A stretch of 64,000 nucleotides of DNA from Streptomyces sp. NBC_01232 (lineage in GTDB: Bacteria; Actinomycetota; Actinomycetes; Streptomycetales; Streptomycetaceae): the NCBI RefSeq assembly GCF_035989885.1, contig NZ_CP108518.1:7245001-7309000 (forward strand), read 5' to 3'. This document shows, piece after piece, positions 9,149-19,798 of the stretch; position 1 is the first letter of the stretch, and each line of letters starts with the position of its first letter. The notes under the pieces are model-generated. The model was not told where the DNA came from, made no database searches, and saw only the letters and a program-made list of their open reading frames with translations. A program made the position numbers and the translations under genes.

Positions 9149-10594
9149 CTAAGAGGATCGGACCTCGGAGCGGTCGCCGCTCCAGAGCGTGTGGAACGAG
9201 CCCTCGCGGTCGGTCCGCCGGTAGGTGTGCGCCCCGAAGAAGTCCCGCTGCCCCTGGGTGAGGGCCGCGGGGAGCCGCTCCGTGCGCAGCGCGTCGTAGT
9301 AGGAGAGTGAGGCCGCGAAGGCCGGCACAGGGATGCCCTGGCGCACCGCCGCCACCAGGACGGAGCGCCAGCCCTCCTGGGCCGCCGCGATCTCCTCGGC
9401 GAAGTGCGCGTCCGCGAGCAGGCTCGGCAGCTCCGGCTGCGCCTGGTACGCCGCCCGGATCCGGTCCAGGAACGCGGCCCGGATGATGCAGCCGCCGCGC
9501 CACAGCGAGGCCACCGCGCCCAGGTCCACGTTCCAGCCGTACTCCTCGCTGCCGGCCCGGATCTGGTGGAAGCCCTGGGTGTACGAGACGATCTTCGACG
9601 CGTACAGCGCCTGCTCCACCTGGGCGGCGAAGGCCTCGGCCTCCTGAGGCGAGAGCGCGGCGGCCGTCGGGCCCGCGAGCCCGCGGGCGGCCTTGCGCAG
9701 GTCGGCGTGGCCGGAGACCGCGCGGGCGAAGACGGCCTCCGCGATCCCCGACACCGGCACGCCGAGGTCGAGCGCGATCTGCACCGTCCAGCGGCCGGTG
9801 CCCTTCTGCTCGGCGGCGTCGGCCACGATGTCCACGAACGGGCGCCCGGTCCCGGCGTCCGTGTGCGCGAGCACCTCCGCCGTGATCTCGATCAGGTACG
9901 AGTCCAGGCGCCCCCGGTTCCACTCCCGGAAGGTCTCCGCGATCTTCGCGGGGGAGTAGCCCGCGACCTCGCGCAGCAGGTGGTAGGCCTCGGCGATGAG
10001 CTGCATGTCGGCGTACTCGATGCCGTTGTGCACCATCTTGACGAAGTGTCCGGCGCCGTCGGGCCCGATGTGAGAGGTGCACGGCGTGCCGTCGGAGGCC
10101 TTCGCGGAGATCTTCTCCAGCAGCGGGCCGAGGGAGGCGTAGGACTCCGTCGAGCCGCCCGGCATGATGCTCGGGCCGAGCAGCGCGCCCTCCTCGCCGC
10201 CGGAGATGCCCACGCCCACGAAGTGGATGCCCTGCTCGCGCAGTTCCCGCTCCCGGCGCCGGGTGTCCTCGAAGTGCGCGTTGCCTCCGTCGATGATGAC
10301 GTCGCCCTCCTCCAGGAGCGGCGCGAACTCGTGGATCACCGCGTCGGTCGGCTCCCCGGCCTTCACCATGATGACGATGCGGCGGGGGCGCTCCAGCGCG
10401 TCGACGAACTCCTTCGCCGACTCGGCCGCCACGAAGCTGCCCTCGTGCCCGAATTCCTCCACGAGTGCGGTGGTCTTCGCGGCGGTGCGGTTGTGTACGG
10501 CCACAGTGAATCCGTTGCGGGCGAAGTTGCGGGCGAGGTTGCTTCCCATGACTGCGAGGCCGGTGACGCCGATCTGGGCCGTGCTGGTGCTCAT
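9149..10594 (-). CDS. gnd: 6-phosphogluconate dehydrogenase, decarboxylating
   Basis: 481 residues, the full length of the long-chain family. The enzyme oxidises 6-phosphogluconate to ribulose 5-phosphate and CO2, giving NADPH in the pentose phosphate pathway. The N-terminal Rossmann motif is GLAVMGSNLARNF with HNRT after the second strand, suggesting NADP preference. The catalytic block FVKMVHNGIEYADMQ contains the essential Lys and His-Asn. The all-helical C-terminal half ends with YYDALRTERLPAALTQGQRDFFGAHTY-type sequence seen as several shorter motifs (SYYDALR, QRDFFGAHTYRR). It is transcribed alone, divergently from the cell-wall hydrolase gene. Streptomyces often carry two gnd genes; this looks like the arm-proximal one. 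Confidence 0.95.
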   Translation of the reverse strand: MSTSTAQIGVTGLAVMGSNLARNFARNGFTVAVHNRTAAKTTALVEEFGHEGSFVAAESAKEFVDALERPRRIVIMVKAGEPTDAVIHEFAPLLEEGDVIIDGGNAHFEDTRRRERELREQGIHFVGVGISGGEEGALLGPSIMPGGSTESYASLGPLLEKISAKASDGTPCTSHIGPDGAGHFVKMVHNGIEYADMQLIAEAYHLLREVAGYSPAKIAETFREWNRGRLDSYLIEITAEVLAHTDAGTGRPFVDIVADAAEQKGTGRWTVQIALDLGVPVSGIAEAVFARAVSGHADLRKAARGLAGPTAAALSPQEAEAFAAQVEQALYASKIVSYTQGFHQIRAGSEEYGWNVDLGAVASLWRGGCIIRAAFLDRIRAAYQAQPELPSLLADAHFAEEIAAAQEGWRSVLVAAVRQGIPVPAFAASLSYYDALRTERLPAALTQGQRDFFGAHTYRRTDREGSFHTLWSGDRSEVRSS

Positions 10595-10716
10595 GTGTGC
10601 GCTCCTGCGTGCTTCGGTGTGCGGGCTGTGCCGACGCTACCCCGCCGTCGGCCGCGCGGCGCTCCCGCCTCTCGGTGGATTGTCAAGTTCCGCTGAATAG
10701 CGCCCCGTTGCTCCCC

Positions 10717-12908
<2,192 letters not shown>

Positions 12909-12959
12909 AATGCCGGACCCACCTGCGCTATTCCTCCGCCCACAGGTGGTGATCAGTCA

Positions 12960-12983
12960 TACTCCCGACGTAGTACGGGAGTA
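12960..12983. promoter_or_regulatory. Inverted repeat TACTCCCG-N8-CGGGAGTA
   Basis: Perfect 8-bp arms at 12960-12967 and 12976-12983 lie in the 280-nt gap between the divergent DMT transporter and SDR genes. It sits 52 nt upstream of the transporter start and about 206 nt before the SDR. The symmetry and position suggest a repressor operator for the transporter promoter. No regulator gene is adjacent. Confidence 0.5.
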
Positions 12984-13188
12984 CGCAGCGTGGCCGTGCC
13001 GACAGCGGAAAGCGACCCCTGCCGTGCCGCAAAGTCACCGGTCCGCCCCGCACAGTGACACTCCGCTCGCCGTGGGTGAGGTCGGGAGAACGGGTTTGGC
13101 TCCGGGCAGGTCGGATCCGTACAGTTGCCCTTTTGAGGACTTCCGCAGCAGGCGGATGCGGACGAGTGATCAAGGAACGGCAGCGGCA

Positions 13189-14676
13189 ATGACGGTGACC
13201 GAAGACAGCCAGGACTACGGGCATGCCTACGGGCCCGGTATCGACCCGGACCGCCTGGCCCTCTGCCTCAGCGTGCTCGACGAGCTCGACAAGCTCGACG
13301 TCGACCACCCCGACGCGATCACCGTACGCCGCGCCACCGCCGGCCTCTACCGCACGGTCAAGCAGCGCCGCCGCCAGGAGCGCCGCGCCGCCAAGACCGC
13401 CAACGACAAGGCCGTCACCGAGGCCACCGCCACCGGTTCCGCCGAGCGGATCGACGACGAGACCGAGGGCATCCTGCCCTCCTCGGTCACGGAGGCCGGC
13501 CGGATCGCCGGGATACTCCAGCGCCCGCGCTCCTGCTACGTCTGCAAGACGCGGTACGTCGAGGTCGACTACTTCTACCACCAGCTCTGCCAGGCCTGCG
13601 CCCTCGAGAACCGGACCAGGCGGGAGGCCCGCGCCGACCTGACCGGCAAGCGCGCGCTGCTCACCGGCGGCCGTGCCAAGATCGGCATGTACATCGCGCT
13701 GCGGCTGCTGCGCGACGGCGCCCACACCACGATCACCACGCGCTTCCCCAAGGACGCCATCCGTCGCTTCAAGGCGATGGAGGACTCCGCGGACTGGATG
13801 CACCGCCTGGAGGTCGTCGGCATTGACCTGCGCGACCCGGCCCAGTCCGTGGCTCTCGCCGAGCAGGTGGCCGGGGCCGGCCCGCTCGACATCCTGATCA
13901 ACAACGCGACGCAGACCGTGCGCCGCCTGCCCAGCGCCTACGCGGCACTGGTGGAGGGGGAGGGCGCCCCGCTCCCCGCCGGTGAGCTCCCCGCCCACCA
14001 CGTCATCGGCGCCTTCAACTCCGGCGCGGTCGACGGCCTGGCGGCGCTGCCCGTCGGAGTGAGCGGGCTCGAGGCGCAGAAGGTCGCCGACCTCGCCCTC
14101 GTCGCGGGCAACGCCAGCCTGGAGCGGCACCTCGCCGGCACCGCCATCGACGCGGGCGGTCTGCTGCCCGACGTCGTCGACAGCAACACCTGGGTGCAGA
14201 CCATCGACCAGATCTCCCCGGTGGAGCTGCTCGAGACCCAGCTGTGCAACTACACGTCGCCGTTCATCCTGATCAGCGCGCTGCGGCCGGCCATGGCGGA
14301 GGCGGCCCGCAAGGCGGCCAACGGCCGGGCGTACATCGTCAACGTCTCCGCGATGGAGGGCGTCTTCAGCCGCGGCTACAAGGGCGCGGGGCACCCGAAC
14401 ACCAACGCCGCCAAGGCCGCCATGAACATGGTGACCCGGACCAGCGGCCAGGAGATGTTCCAGACCGACCGCATCCTGATGACCTCGGTCGACACCGGCT
14501 GGATCACCGACGAGCGCCCGCACTTCGACAAGCTGCGCCTCGCCGAGGAGGGCTTCCACGCCCCGCTCGACCTGGTCGACGGTGCGGCGCGCGTCTACGA
14601 CCCGATCGTCCGCGGCGAGGCCGGCGAGGACCTGTTCGGTGTCTTCCTCAAGGACTACGCCCCGGCGAACTGGTAG
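13189..14676 (+). CDS. SDR-family protein with N-terminal zinc ribbon and atypical active site
   Basis: 495 residues. Residues 1-110 are charged and helical. A four-cysteine zinc ribbon follows (Cys116, Cys119, Cys134, Cys137 in CYVCKTRY and CQAC). The rest is a Rossmann-fold short-chain dehydrogenase: TGGRAKIGMYIALRLL binds the dinucleotide, LINNATQ matches the NNAG motif, and NVSAMEG holds the catalytic Ser. At the place of the YxxxK pair the protein has TNAAK, so the catalytic Tyr is Thr (codon 14401-14403) while Lys is kept. A roughly 90-residue insertion follows NNATQ. The AAGGA site lies 12 nt before the ATG. It may be a divergent reductase or a non-enzymatic sensor. Confidence 0.8.
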   Translation: MTVTEDSQDYGHAYGPGIDPDRLALCLSVLDELDKLDVDHPDAITVRRATAGLYRTVKQRRRQERRAAKTANDKAVTEATATGSAERIDDETEGILPSSVTEAGRIAGILQRPRSCYVCKTRYVEVDYFYHQLCQACALENRTRREARADLTGKRALLTGGRAKIGMYIALRLLRDGAHTTITTRFPKDAIRRFKAMEDSADWMHRLEVVGIDLRDPAQSVALAEQVAGAGPLDILINNATQTVRRLPSAYAALVEGEGAPLPAGELPAHHVIGAFNSGAVDGLAALPVGVSGLEAQKVADLALVAGNASLERHLAGTAIDAGGLLPDVVDSNTWVQTIDQISPVELLETQLCNYTSPFILISALRPAMAEAARKAANGRAYIVNVSAMEGVFSRGYKGAGHPNTNAAKAAMNMVTRTSGQEMFQTDRILMTSVDTGWITDERPHFDKLRLAEEGFHAPLDLVDGAARVYDPIVRGEAGEDLFGVFLKDYAPANW

Positions 14677-14694
14677 CCCCGGAGCCTCCCGCTC

Positions 14695-15210
14695 CTAAGG
14701 GAGGCCTCCGGCCGGCCTTCGCGACCCCCTCGGCACGCCGAGGGGGTCGCGTGCGTTTCCGGCGGACCGGAGCCGGCGGGCCCCGGCGGCGACCAGCTCC
14801 AGCAGCGGCCGCCAGTCCTCCGGCACGCCCGCGTCCAGGACCGCCGCGGCGGCCGATTCCCGGGCCTGTCGCAGGGTGGCCACCGCCTCGGCGTCGGCCC
14901 CGCCGTGGGCGCCGTACCCGCCGGGCGCGCCCGACAGCCGTACCAGCCGGGTCACCCGCTCGCCCAGCAGCGGGCGGACCGACTCCGCCGCCACTCCGTG
15001 GGTAACCGCCCCGTCACTCAGACGGAGCAGTCCGCCGAGGCCGTGCACCAGGCCCGCGATCTGCAGTTCCTTGTCGAAGGGGTGCGAGCGGCGCAGCAGC
15101 GCCGCGGTCCTCAGGCCATGGCCCTCGGGGTCGGTCCGCAGAAGATCCATCAGCTCCAACACGCTTGTGATGTAAGGGACTTGAGCATCGTGCACTCCGG
15201 ACTCCGTCAC
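14695..15210 (-). CDS. HD-domain-like protein with degenerate metal motif
   Basis: 171 residues. The pattern GHGLRTAALLRR then FDKELQIAGLVHGLG resembles the HD-domain oxygenase/phosphohydrolase fold (PhnZ, inositol-oxygenase relatives), in which the second motif is normally HD. Here it is His-Gly, so one metal ligand is missing; the true activity is unclear. The GTG at 15210 follows GGAGGGGG by about 8 nt and is preferred to upstream in-frame GTGs. The last 20 codons run through the bidirectional hairpin at 14720-14751, giving an Arg/Pro-rich tail. It converges on the SDR gene and diverges from the 57-residue gene. Confidence 0.65.
   Translation of the reverse strand: MTESGVHDAQVPYITSVLELMDLLRTDPEGHGLRTAALLRRSHPFDKELQIAGLVHGLGGLLRLSDGAVTHGVAAESVRPLLGERVTRLVRLSGAPGGYGAHGGADAEAVATLRQARESAAAAVLDAGVPEDWRPLLELVAAGARRLRSAGNARDPLGVPRGSRRPAGGLP
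14720..14751. terminator. Bidirectional hairpin, 14-bp perfect stem
   Basis: Arms CGCGACCCCCTCGG (14720-14733) and CCGAGGGGGTCGCG (14738-14751) surround a 4-nt loop, 44 nt after the SDR stop. It lies inside the last codons of the convergent HD-like gene, so it probably terminates both transcripts. Confidence 0.75.
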
Positions 15211-15492
15211 CGTCGGCCCCCTCCGTCGCACCCTGCGCGTCCGGGGTCGAGCAGATCACCCGTTGCGTGCCCGCAGCCCGACGACTTGCTGAACCAGGGG
15301 CGAAAGTATGAGGGCGCAGCGGATTTTGCCTTCCTATCGAGCGGAGGTCCGCTCATATGTGTACTCTGGGGCATCAAGACGGCCCCCATCCGGGCCGCGC
15401 TCCACTAAGGCGCCACCGCGTCCGGAAACCCTTTACATCCCTTGCCCGGCGCGCGGTCGCTCGCCGGGTTGCGCGACACAAAGGAGTGCGCG

Positions 15493-15666
15493 GTGACTGA
15501 GAAGACCAAGCCCGAACCGACGGTCATGGAGCGGACGGGAACGCGGGCCAAGCCCCGAACCGACGAACTGGGAAGCCTTGAGGTCTGGGCACGATCCGCC
15601 CCGATCCGGCTGGCCGGCTACGAGGACGACCTGGCGGAAGCGCACATCCTGCCCGGGATCGACTAG
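15493..15666 (+). CDS. 57-residue soluble orphan protein
   Basis: A GTG with an excellent AAAGGAG site 7 nt upstream opens a 57-codon frame with strong G/C third positions. The protein begins with a charged Lys/Glu/Thr-rich stretch (VTEKTKPEPTV), then TDELGSLEVWARSAPIRLA and ends GYEDDLAEAHILPGID. There is no Cys, signal peptide or hydrophobic helix, so it is neither a standard lanthipeptide precursor nor a membrane peptide. It lies alone between the HD-like gene (divergent) and an epimerase gene 176 nt downstream. The ordered C-terminal half suggests a partner-binding or leader-like role, but I recognise no family. Confidence 0.7.
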   Translation: MTEKTKPEPTVMERTGTRAKPRTDELGSLEVWARSAPIRLAGYEDDLAEAHILPGID

Positions 15667-15841
15667 TCAGTACAGCGGTGCCAAGCGCCCCCTCGTGCCC
15701 ACGCGCACCGGGGGCGCTGCCCTGCCCGCCGGGTCCGCCCGCAGGGTGCGCGCGAGTTCCCCCCACCACTACGCCCTGAGCGTCATCGCCGAGGGCGATC
15801 AACACTTCCGCCGCCCCACCCGCCCCGGCAGGCTGGCCCGC

Positions 15842-16825
15842 ATGAAGCTGCTGATGCTGGGTGGTACCGAATTCGTCGGACGCACGATCACCGAGGACGC
15901 CCTCGACCGGGGCTGGGAGGTGACCGTCTTCCACCGCGGGCACCACGCGCCACCGCCGGGCACCTCCGCCCTGCACGGGGACCGCACCGCCCCCGGCGGC
16001 CTGGCCGCCCTGGAGGCGGGGGAGTGGGACCTCGTCGTCGACACCTGGAGCGGGGCCCCCACCGCGGTGCGCGACAGCGCCCGCCTGCTGCGCGAGAGGA
16101 CCGGAGGGTACGCGTACGTCTCCAGCCGCTCGGTGTACGCCTACCCCGCCCCGGCCGGCCTCGCCGAGGACGGCCCCCTGGTCGAGGGCTCGCCGGACGC
16201 AGGGCCGACCGCCTACGCGGAGAACAAGAGGGGCGGCGAACTCGCCGCCGTGGACGCCTTCGGGGACCGCGCCCTGCTCGTCCGCGCCGGGCTGATCATC
16301 GGCCCGTACGAGAACGTCGGCCGGCTGCCGTGGTGGCTGGACCGCACCGCCCGCGGCGGCCCCGTGCTCGCCCCCGGACCGAGTGAACTCCCGCTCCAGT
16401 ACATCGACGTACGCGACCTCGCGCGCTGGACCCTGGACGCCGCCGCGGCGGGGCGCGGAGGCGCGTACAACCTGGTCTCCCCGTCCGGGCACGCCACGAT
16501 GGGCAGCCTCCTGGAGGCCTGCGCCGCCGTCACCGCGGGCGGGGCCGAACTGCGCTGGACCGGCCCGGCCGGGATCCTGGAGGCGGGCGTGGAGCCCTGG
16601 ACCGAGCTCCCGATCTGGATCCCCGAGGGCGAGTCCCACGACCACATGCACCGCGGGGACGTCTCCAAGGCGCTGGCGGCCGGACTGAAGTGCCGCCCGG
16701 TGGAGGAGACCGTGGCCGACACCTGGGCCTGGCTGCGCTCGCTCGGCGGAGTCGCCCCGCAGCGGCCCGACCGGCCGGTCAAGGGTCTGTCCGCGGAGCG
16801 GGAGGCGGCGCTACTCGGGCTCTGA
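15842..16825 (+). CDS. NAD-dependent epimerase/reductase-like protein
   Basis: 327 residues. The N-terminal motif MLGGTEFVGRTI is the GxxxxxG dinucleotide-binding loop of extended/atypical SDRs, with the basic VFHRG after strand 2 suggesting NADP. It continues YVSSRSVYAYP, PTAYAENKRGGE (Tyr-x3-Lys-like pair YAENK) and LRAGLIIGPYENVGRLPWW. These features match nucleoside-diphosphate-sugar epimerase and isoflavone-reductase-like proteins of actinobacteria; the substrate is not evident. The ATG lies just after a Pro/Arg-rich spacer with no strong ribosome site. The stop overlaps the convergent lipase-maturation-factor gene by 15 nt. Confidence 0.82.
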   Translation: MKLLMLGGTEFVGRTITEDALDRGWEVTVFHRGHHAPPPGTSALHGDRTAPGGLAALEAGEWDLVVDTWSGAPTAVRDSARLLRERTGGYAYVSSRSVYAYPAPAGLAEDGPLVEGSPDAGPTAYAENKRGGELAAVDAFGDRALLVRAGLIIGPYENVGRLPWWLDRTARGGPVLAPGPSELPLQYIDVRDLARWTLDAAAAGRGGAYNLVSPSGHATMGSLLEACAAVTAGGAELRWTGPAGILEAGVEPWTELPIWIPEGESHDHMHRGDVSKALAAGLKCRPVEETVADTWAWLRSLGGVAPQRPDRPVKGLSAEREAALLGL

Positions 16826-18250
16826 GAGACGCGCGTCCGCGAGGCGGGTCGGCGGGAGGTACTCGCGCACCAGCGTGCGGTGCCACCACGCCCCCGTCTC
16901 GCGCAGCTCCCGCCAGGTCGTGAACCGGTAGCGGTACAGCAGGGCCCGTACATGGACGGGCGGTGCGTCCGGGAACGGGTTGTCGCGCAGCAGCCGCAGC
17001 GTGTCCCGGTCGCCGGCCAGCAGCCGCTCCACGAACGGCCCGAACCAGTCCCGCGCGTAGTCGGGGGAGATCGCCGCGAACCACATCAGCCAGTCGAGCC
17101 GGAGGTGGTACGGGGCGAACTGGCGCGGCACCCTGCGTGGTTCACCCGGCTTGCCCTTGAAGCCGTACGCGCGCCAGTCGCCGTCCTCGCGCGGCACCCG
17201 GTCCGCGGTGCCCTCCACCACCACCTCCATCCGGACCCGGCCGACCGAGCCGAAGGCTCCGTAGGTGTTGACCAGGTGGAGTGCGTCGAAGGAGCGGTTC
17301 ATCACCTGGCGGCGCGAGATCATGTTGAGCACCGGGTGGCGGCTCAGGAACAGGACGAGTGCGGTCACCGCGCACACCAGCACCACGAACCACACCGGCC
17401 CCGTGCGCGAGGCTGCGGCCGGGGGAGCGCCCGCGATCCCGGTGAAGTCCACGGCGGAGACGGCGAGCGTGATCGTCAGCCAGTTCAGCCAGGCGAAATT
17501 GCCGGACAGCACCAGCCACAGCTGGGTCGCGATGATGATCCCGGCGGCGTACGAGGCCACCGGCTGCGGGGTGAACAGCAGAACCGGAACGATCAGTTGG
17601 GTCACATGGTTGGCCGCGCACTCCACCCGGTGCAGCGGCTTCGGCAGATGGTGGAAGAACCAGCTCAGCGGACCGGCCATCGGCTGCGTCTCGTGGTGGA
17701 AGTACAGGCAGGTCAGCTTGCGCCAGCAGGAGTCGCCGCGCATCTTGATCAGTCCGGCGCCGAATTCCACGCGGAAGAGCAGCCAGCGCAGCAGCCACAG
17801 CACCAGGACCGGTGGTCCGGCCCGCGCATTGCCGAGGAACACGGCGAGGAAGCCCACCTCCAGCAGCAGGGACTCCCAGCCGAAGGAGTACCAGGTCTGC
17901 CCCACGTTCACGATCGAGAGGTAGAGCGCCCACAGCACCGCCCACATCGCCATGGCCGCGCCGAGCGGCACCTCGTCCCCGGCCCCGGCGGCGAGCGCCG
18001 CGGCCAGCGCCGCCCCGGCCCAGGCGCAGCCGGCGAAGAGGCGGTCGGAGTAGCGCAGTTGGAACAGGCTCGGGGCGCGCCGGAAGGGCACGTACCGGAC
18101 GTAGCGCGGTACGGGCGTCATGCCGTGCGCCCCGATCAGGGCCCGGAACTGCAGGGCGGCCCCGATGAAGGCGATGAGGTAGACCCCGGCCAGGGCCCGC
18201 TGGAAGACCAGCCGGGCGAGCCAGTATCCGGGCGCCGTGAACCAGTCCAT
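16811..18250 (-). CDS. Lipase maturation factor family membrane protein
   Basis: 479 residues with about six to eight hydrophobic segments in the first 330, then a soluble C-terminal third. Family hallmarks include the N-terminal LARLVFQRALAGVYLIAF, FGWESLLLEVGFLAVFL, RWLLFRVEFGAGLIKMRGD and the later RVPRQFAPYHLRLDWLMWF block. The eukaryotic founder LMF1 folds lipases in the ER. Bacterial members are membrane proteins of unproven function, possibly chaperones or acyltransferase-like enzymes. The ATG at 18250 is 21 nt from the DUF1990 stop on the same strand, so it is the last gene of a YndJ-DUF1990-LMF operon. Confidence 0.88.
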   Translation of the reverse strand: MDWFTAPGYWLARLVFQRALAGVYLIAFIGAALQFRALIGAHGMTPVPRYVRYVPFRRAPSLFQLRYSDRLFAGCAWAGAALAAALAAGAGDEVPLGAAMAMWAVLWALYLSIVNVGQTWYSFGWESLLLEVGFLAVFLGNARAGPPVLVLWLLRWLLFRVEFGAGLIKMRGDSCWRKLTCLYFHHETQPMAGPLSWFFHHLPKPLHRVECAANHVTQLIVPVLLFTPQPVASYAAGIIIATQLWLVLSGNFAWLNWLTITLAVSAVDFTGIAGAPPAAASRTGPVWFVVLVCAVTALVLFLSRHPVLNMISRRQVMNRSFDALHLVNTYGAFGSVGRVRMEVVVEGTADRVPREDGDWRAYGFKGKPGEPRRVPRQFAPYHLRLDWLMWFAAISPDYARDWFGPFVERLLAGDRDTLRLLRDNPFPDAPPVHVRALLYRYRFTTWRELRETGAWWHRTLVREYLPPTRLADARLSEPE

Positions 18251-18270
18251 CGCCTCCAGTATCGGACCGG

Positions 18271-18804
18271 TCAGCCGGTGGTGGCCAGTGTGCGCAGGCG
18301 GCGGCCCAGCAGGCGGGCGTAGCTCAGCTGGAGGAAGGGGACGACCGGCCCGGCGAGGCGGGTGTACCAGCTGTTCGGGCGGCTGAAGGCGGTGACCGTG
18401 AACCACACCGTGCCGTCCGGGTCCATGTCCACGACGAAGGACTCCTCCCCGCACTCGGGGTGGCCGGCCAGGGTGCCGTAGGCGAATCCGATCCGGGCGG
18501 GCTCGTACGCCGTCCAGATCACCTGGCACGGGGCGTCGATCCGCAGGGGGCCGAGGCCGATCCCGACGACGACCCGGCTGCCGGGCCGGACCGCACCGGT
18601 ATCGGCCTGTACCCGCATGCCCGAGGTCCGGTGGGCGTGGAAGGTGGTGACCGCGGTCCCGGCGGTCTCGAAGACGGCCCGGCCGTGGCCGAGGCGGGTG
18701 CGGTGGTTCAGGTGGTTGTATCCGGCGGGCAGCGGCCGGTGGGCCGTCGCGCCCCTGTCGGGGTAGTCGACGGTGTCCCGGCCGGTGCTGAGGAGGCGGG
18801 TCAT
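18271..18804 (-). CDS. DUF1990 (UPF0548) family protein
   Basis: 177 residues. The conserved blocks YNHLNHRTRLGHGRAVFE, IDAPCQVIW, GFAYGTLAGHPECGEESF and the C-terminal YARLLGRRLRTL match DUF1990 proteins of bacteria and plants, whose biochemical role is unknown. The Arg/His-rich surface and the family fold suggest small-molecule or lipid binding, but that is inference. Its ATG overlaps the upstream YndJ stop by 4 nt (ATGA). Pairing of DUF1990 with YndJ-like membrane proteins also occurs in other genomes from memory. Confidence 0.85.
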   Translation of the reverse strand: MTRLLSTGRDTVDYPDRGATAHRPLPAGYNHLNHRTRLGHGRAVFETAGTAVTTFHAHRTSGMRVQADTGAVRPGSRVVVGIGLGPLRIDAPCQVIWTAYEPARIGFAYGTLAGHPECGEESFVVDMDPDGTVWFTVTAFSRPNSWYTRLAGPVVPFLQLSYARLLGRRLRTLATTG

Positions 18805-19724
18805 GGCGAGGTCTCCAGTCGGTCGGTGGTGGTGAGGGTGTCTGCCCGGTGGCCCCGGCGGACCGGACGGGCCGGGCCGTCCGCGGGTACGGGCCCCGGC
18901 CGGTCGGCGGCCAGCCGGCGCCAGGCGAGCACCGAGCACAGGGCGAATCCGAGGGCGTTTCCGAGGCCGTGGGTGGCGGCCATCCAGGTCAGGGTGGGGT
19001 GTGCGATCCCGGTGGCCTCGCCCGCCGCCCACCACAGGGCGAGCAGCATGGTGGCCACGAGAACGGTCGCGGAGGTGGCGAGCAGGGCCCGGGTGGTCCG
19101 GTCCCCGGCGGCGGGCCGGATCTCCCGCCAGGTCAGCAGGGCCACGGCCCACATCCCGCCGGTCAGGACCACCGCGCCGAGCAGCTCGGCCCAGTCGTCG
19201 ACGAAGTAGCCGAGGAGCACGAGCAGGGTGCCCGCCGGGACGCTGTACGCCGCCCAGTGCGCGAGGCCGGTCCCGGCGCGGCCGCCGGTGGCGCGGCACA
19301 CCAGCCCGGCGACCAGGGCAGCGGTGAATCCGGCGAAGTGGAAGTGGGGCACGGTCAGCGCCAGGATGTCGAGTTCGAAGCCGAAGAGCCGGTACCCGGC
19401 GCGCTCGGCGACCAGCGCGGTGGCGGCGATCGACGGCGAGACCAGTGCGGTGGCGACCGCGATCTCGGGCGGGCCCGGGAAGCGGTTGCGCAGCAGCAGG
19501 GCCGGGGCCCGGGCCGCGAGGGCCAGGCAGGCCGCCGCGTAGAGCGCGGCGAGCGCGGTGGCGGGCATGCCGCGCGGCAGCCAGAGGCACAGGGCCCCGG
19601 GGGCGGCCGCGACGGGCCAGAGCCGGGCCGTCCGCAGGAGCCGGGCCGGGTCGATGAGCCGCAGGCCGGCCGGGACGACGTAGAACATGCCCAGGGTGAC
19701 GATCACGTTCACCAGTACCGTCAC
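18801..19724 (-). CDS. YndJ-like integral membrane protein
   Basis: 307 residues with about eight hydrophobic helices and a polar C-terminal tail. The conserved ALTVPHFHFAGF and TWMAATHGLGNALGF, with several buried His residues, match YndJ-family proteins. Such histidines often bind metal or quinone, but no activity is known. The GTG is preceded by GGGGAG at 6 nt. It is the first gene of the three-gene unit ending at 16811, and its promoter region holds the twin palindromes at 19758-19812. Confidence 0.82.
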   Translation of the reverse strand: MTVLVNVIVTLGMFYVVPAGLRLIDPARLLRTARLWPVAAAPGALCLWLPRGMPATALAALYAAACLALAARAPALLLRNRFPGPPEIAVATALVSPSIAATALVAERAGYRLFGFELDILALTVPHFHFAGFTAALVAGLVCRATGGRAGTGLAHWAAYSVPAGTLLVLLGYFVDDWAELLGAVVLTGGMWAVALLTWREIRPAAGDRTTRALLATSATVLVATMLLALWWAAGEATGIAHPTLTWMAATHGLGNALGFALCSVLAWRRLAADRPGPVPADGPARPVRRGHRADTLTTTDRLETSP

Positions 19725-19757
19725 CCTGGACTCCCCCCAATGCCGCGGCCCAACGCC

Positions 19758-19771
19758 TTGAACGCGTTCAA
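19758..19771. promoter_or_regulatory. Operator palindrome 1, TTGAACGCGTTCAA
   Basis: A 14-bp perfect palindrome centred 40 bp upstream of the YndJ start. The consensus TTGAAC-N2-GTTCAA and shared flank (CCTTGAAC) with the second copy mark it as a dimeric repressor site, most like those of TetR-family regulators. No regulator gene is nearby, so it would be controlled from elsewhere. Confidence 0.75.
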
Positions 19772-19785
19772 CTCACATGGGTGAG
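19772..19785. promoter_or_regulatory. Inverted repeat CTCAC-ATGG-GTGAG between the two palindromes
   Basis: A second symmetry element directly abuts operator 1. It may be a site for another protein or chance in a symmetric control region. Confidence 0.35.
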
Positions 19786-19798
19786 CCTACGACCTTCC

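Noticed and set aside
15493..15666. The 57-residue gene as a lanthipeptide or lasso precursor
   Set aside because: No Cys, no leader/core layout and no modification enzymes in the neighbourhood.
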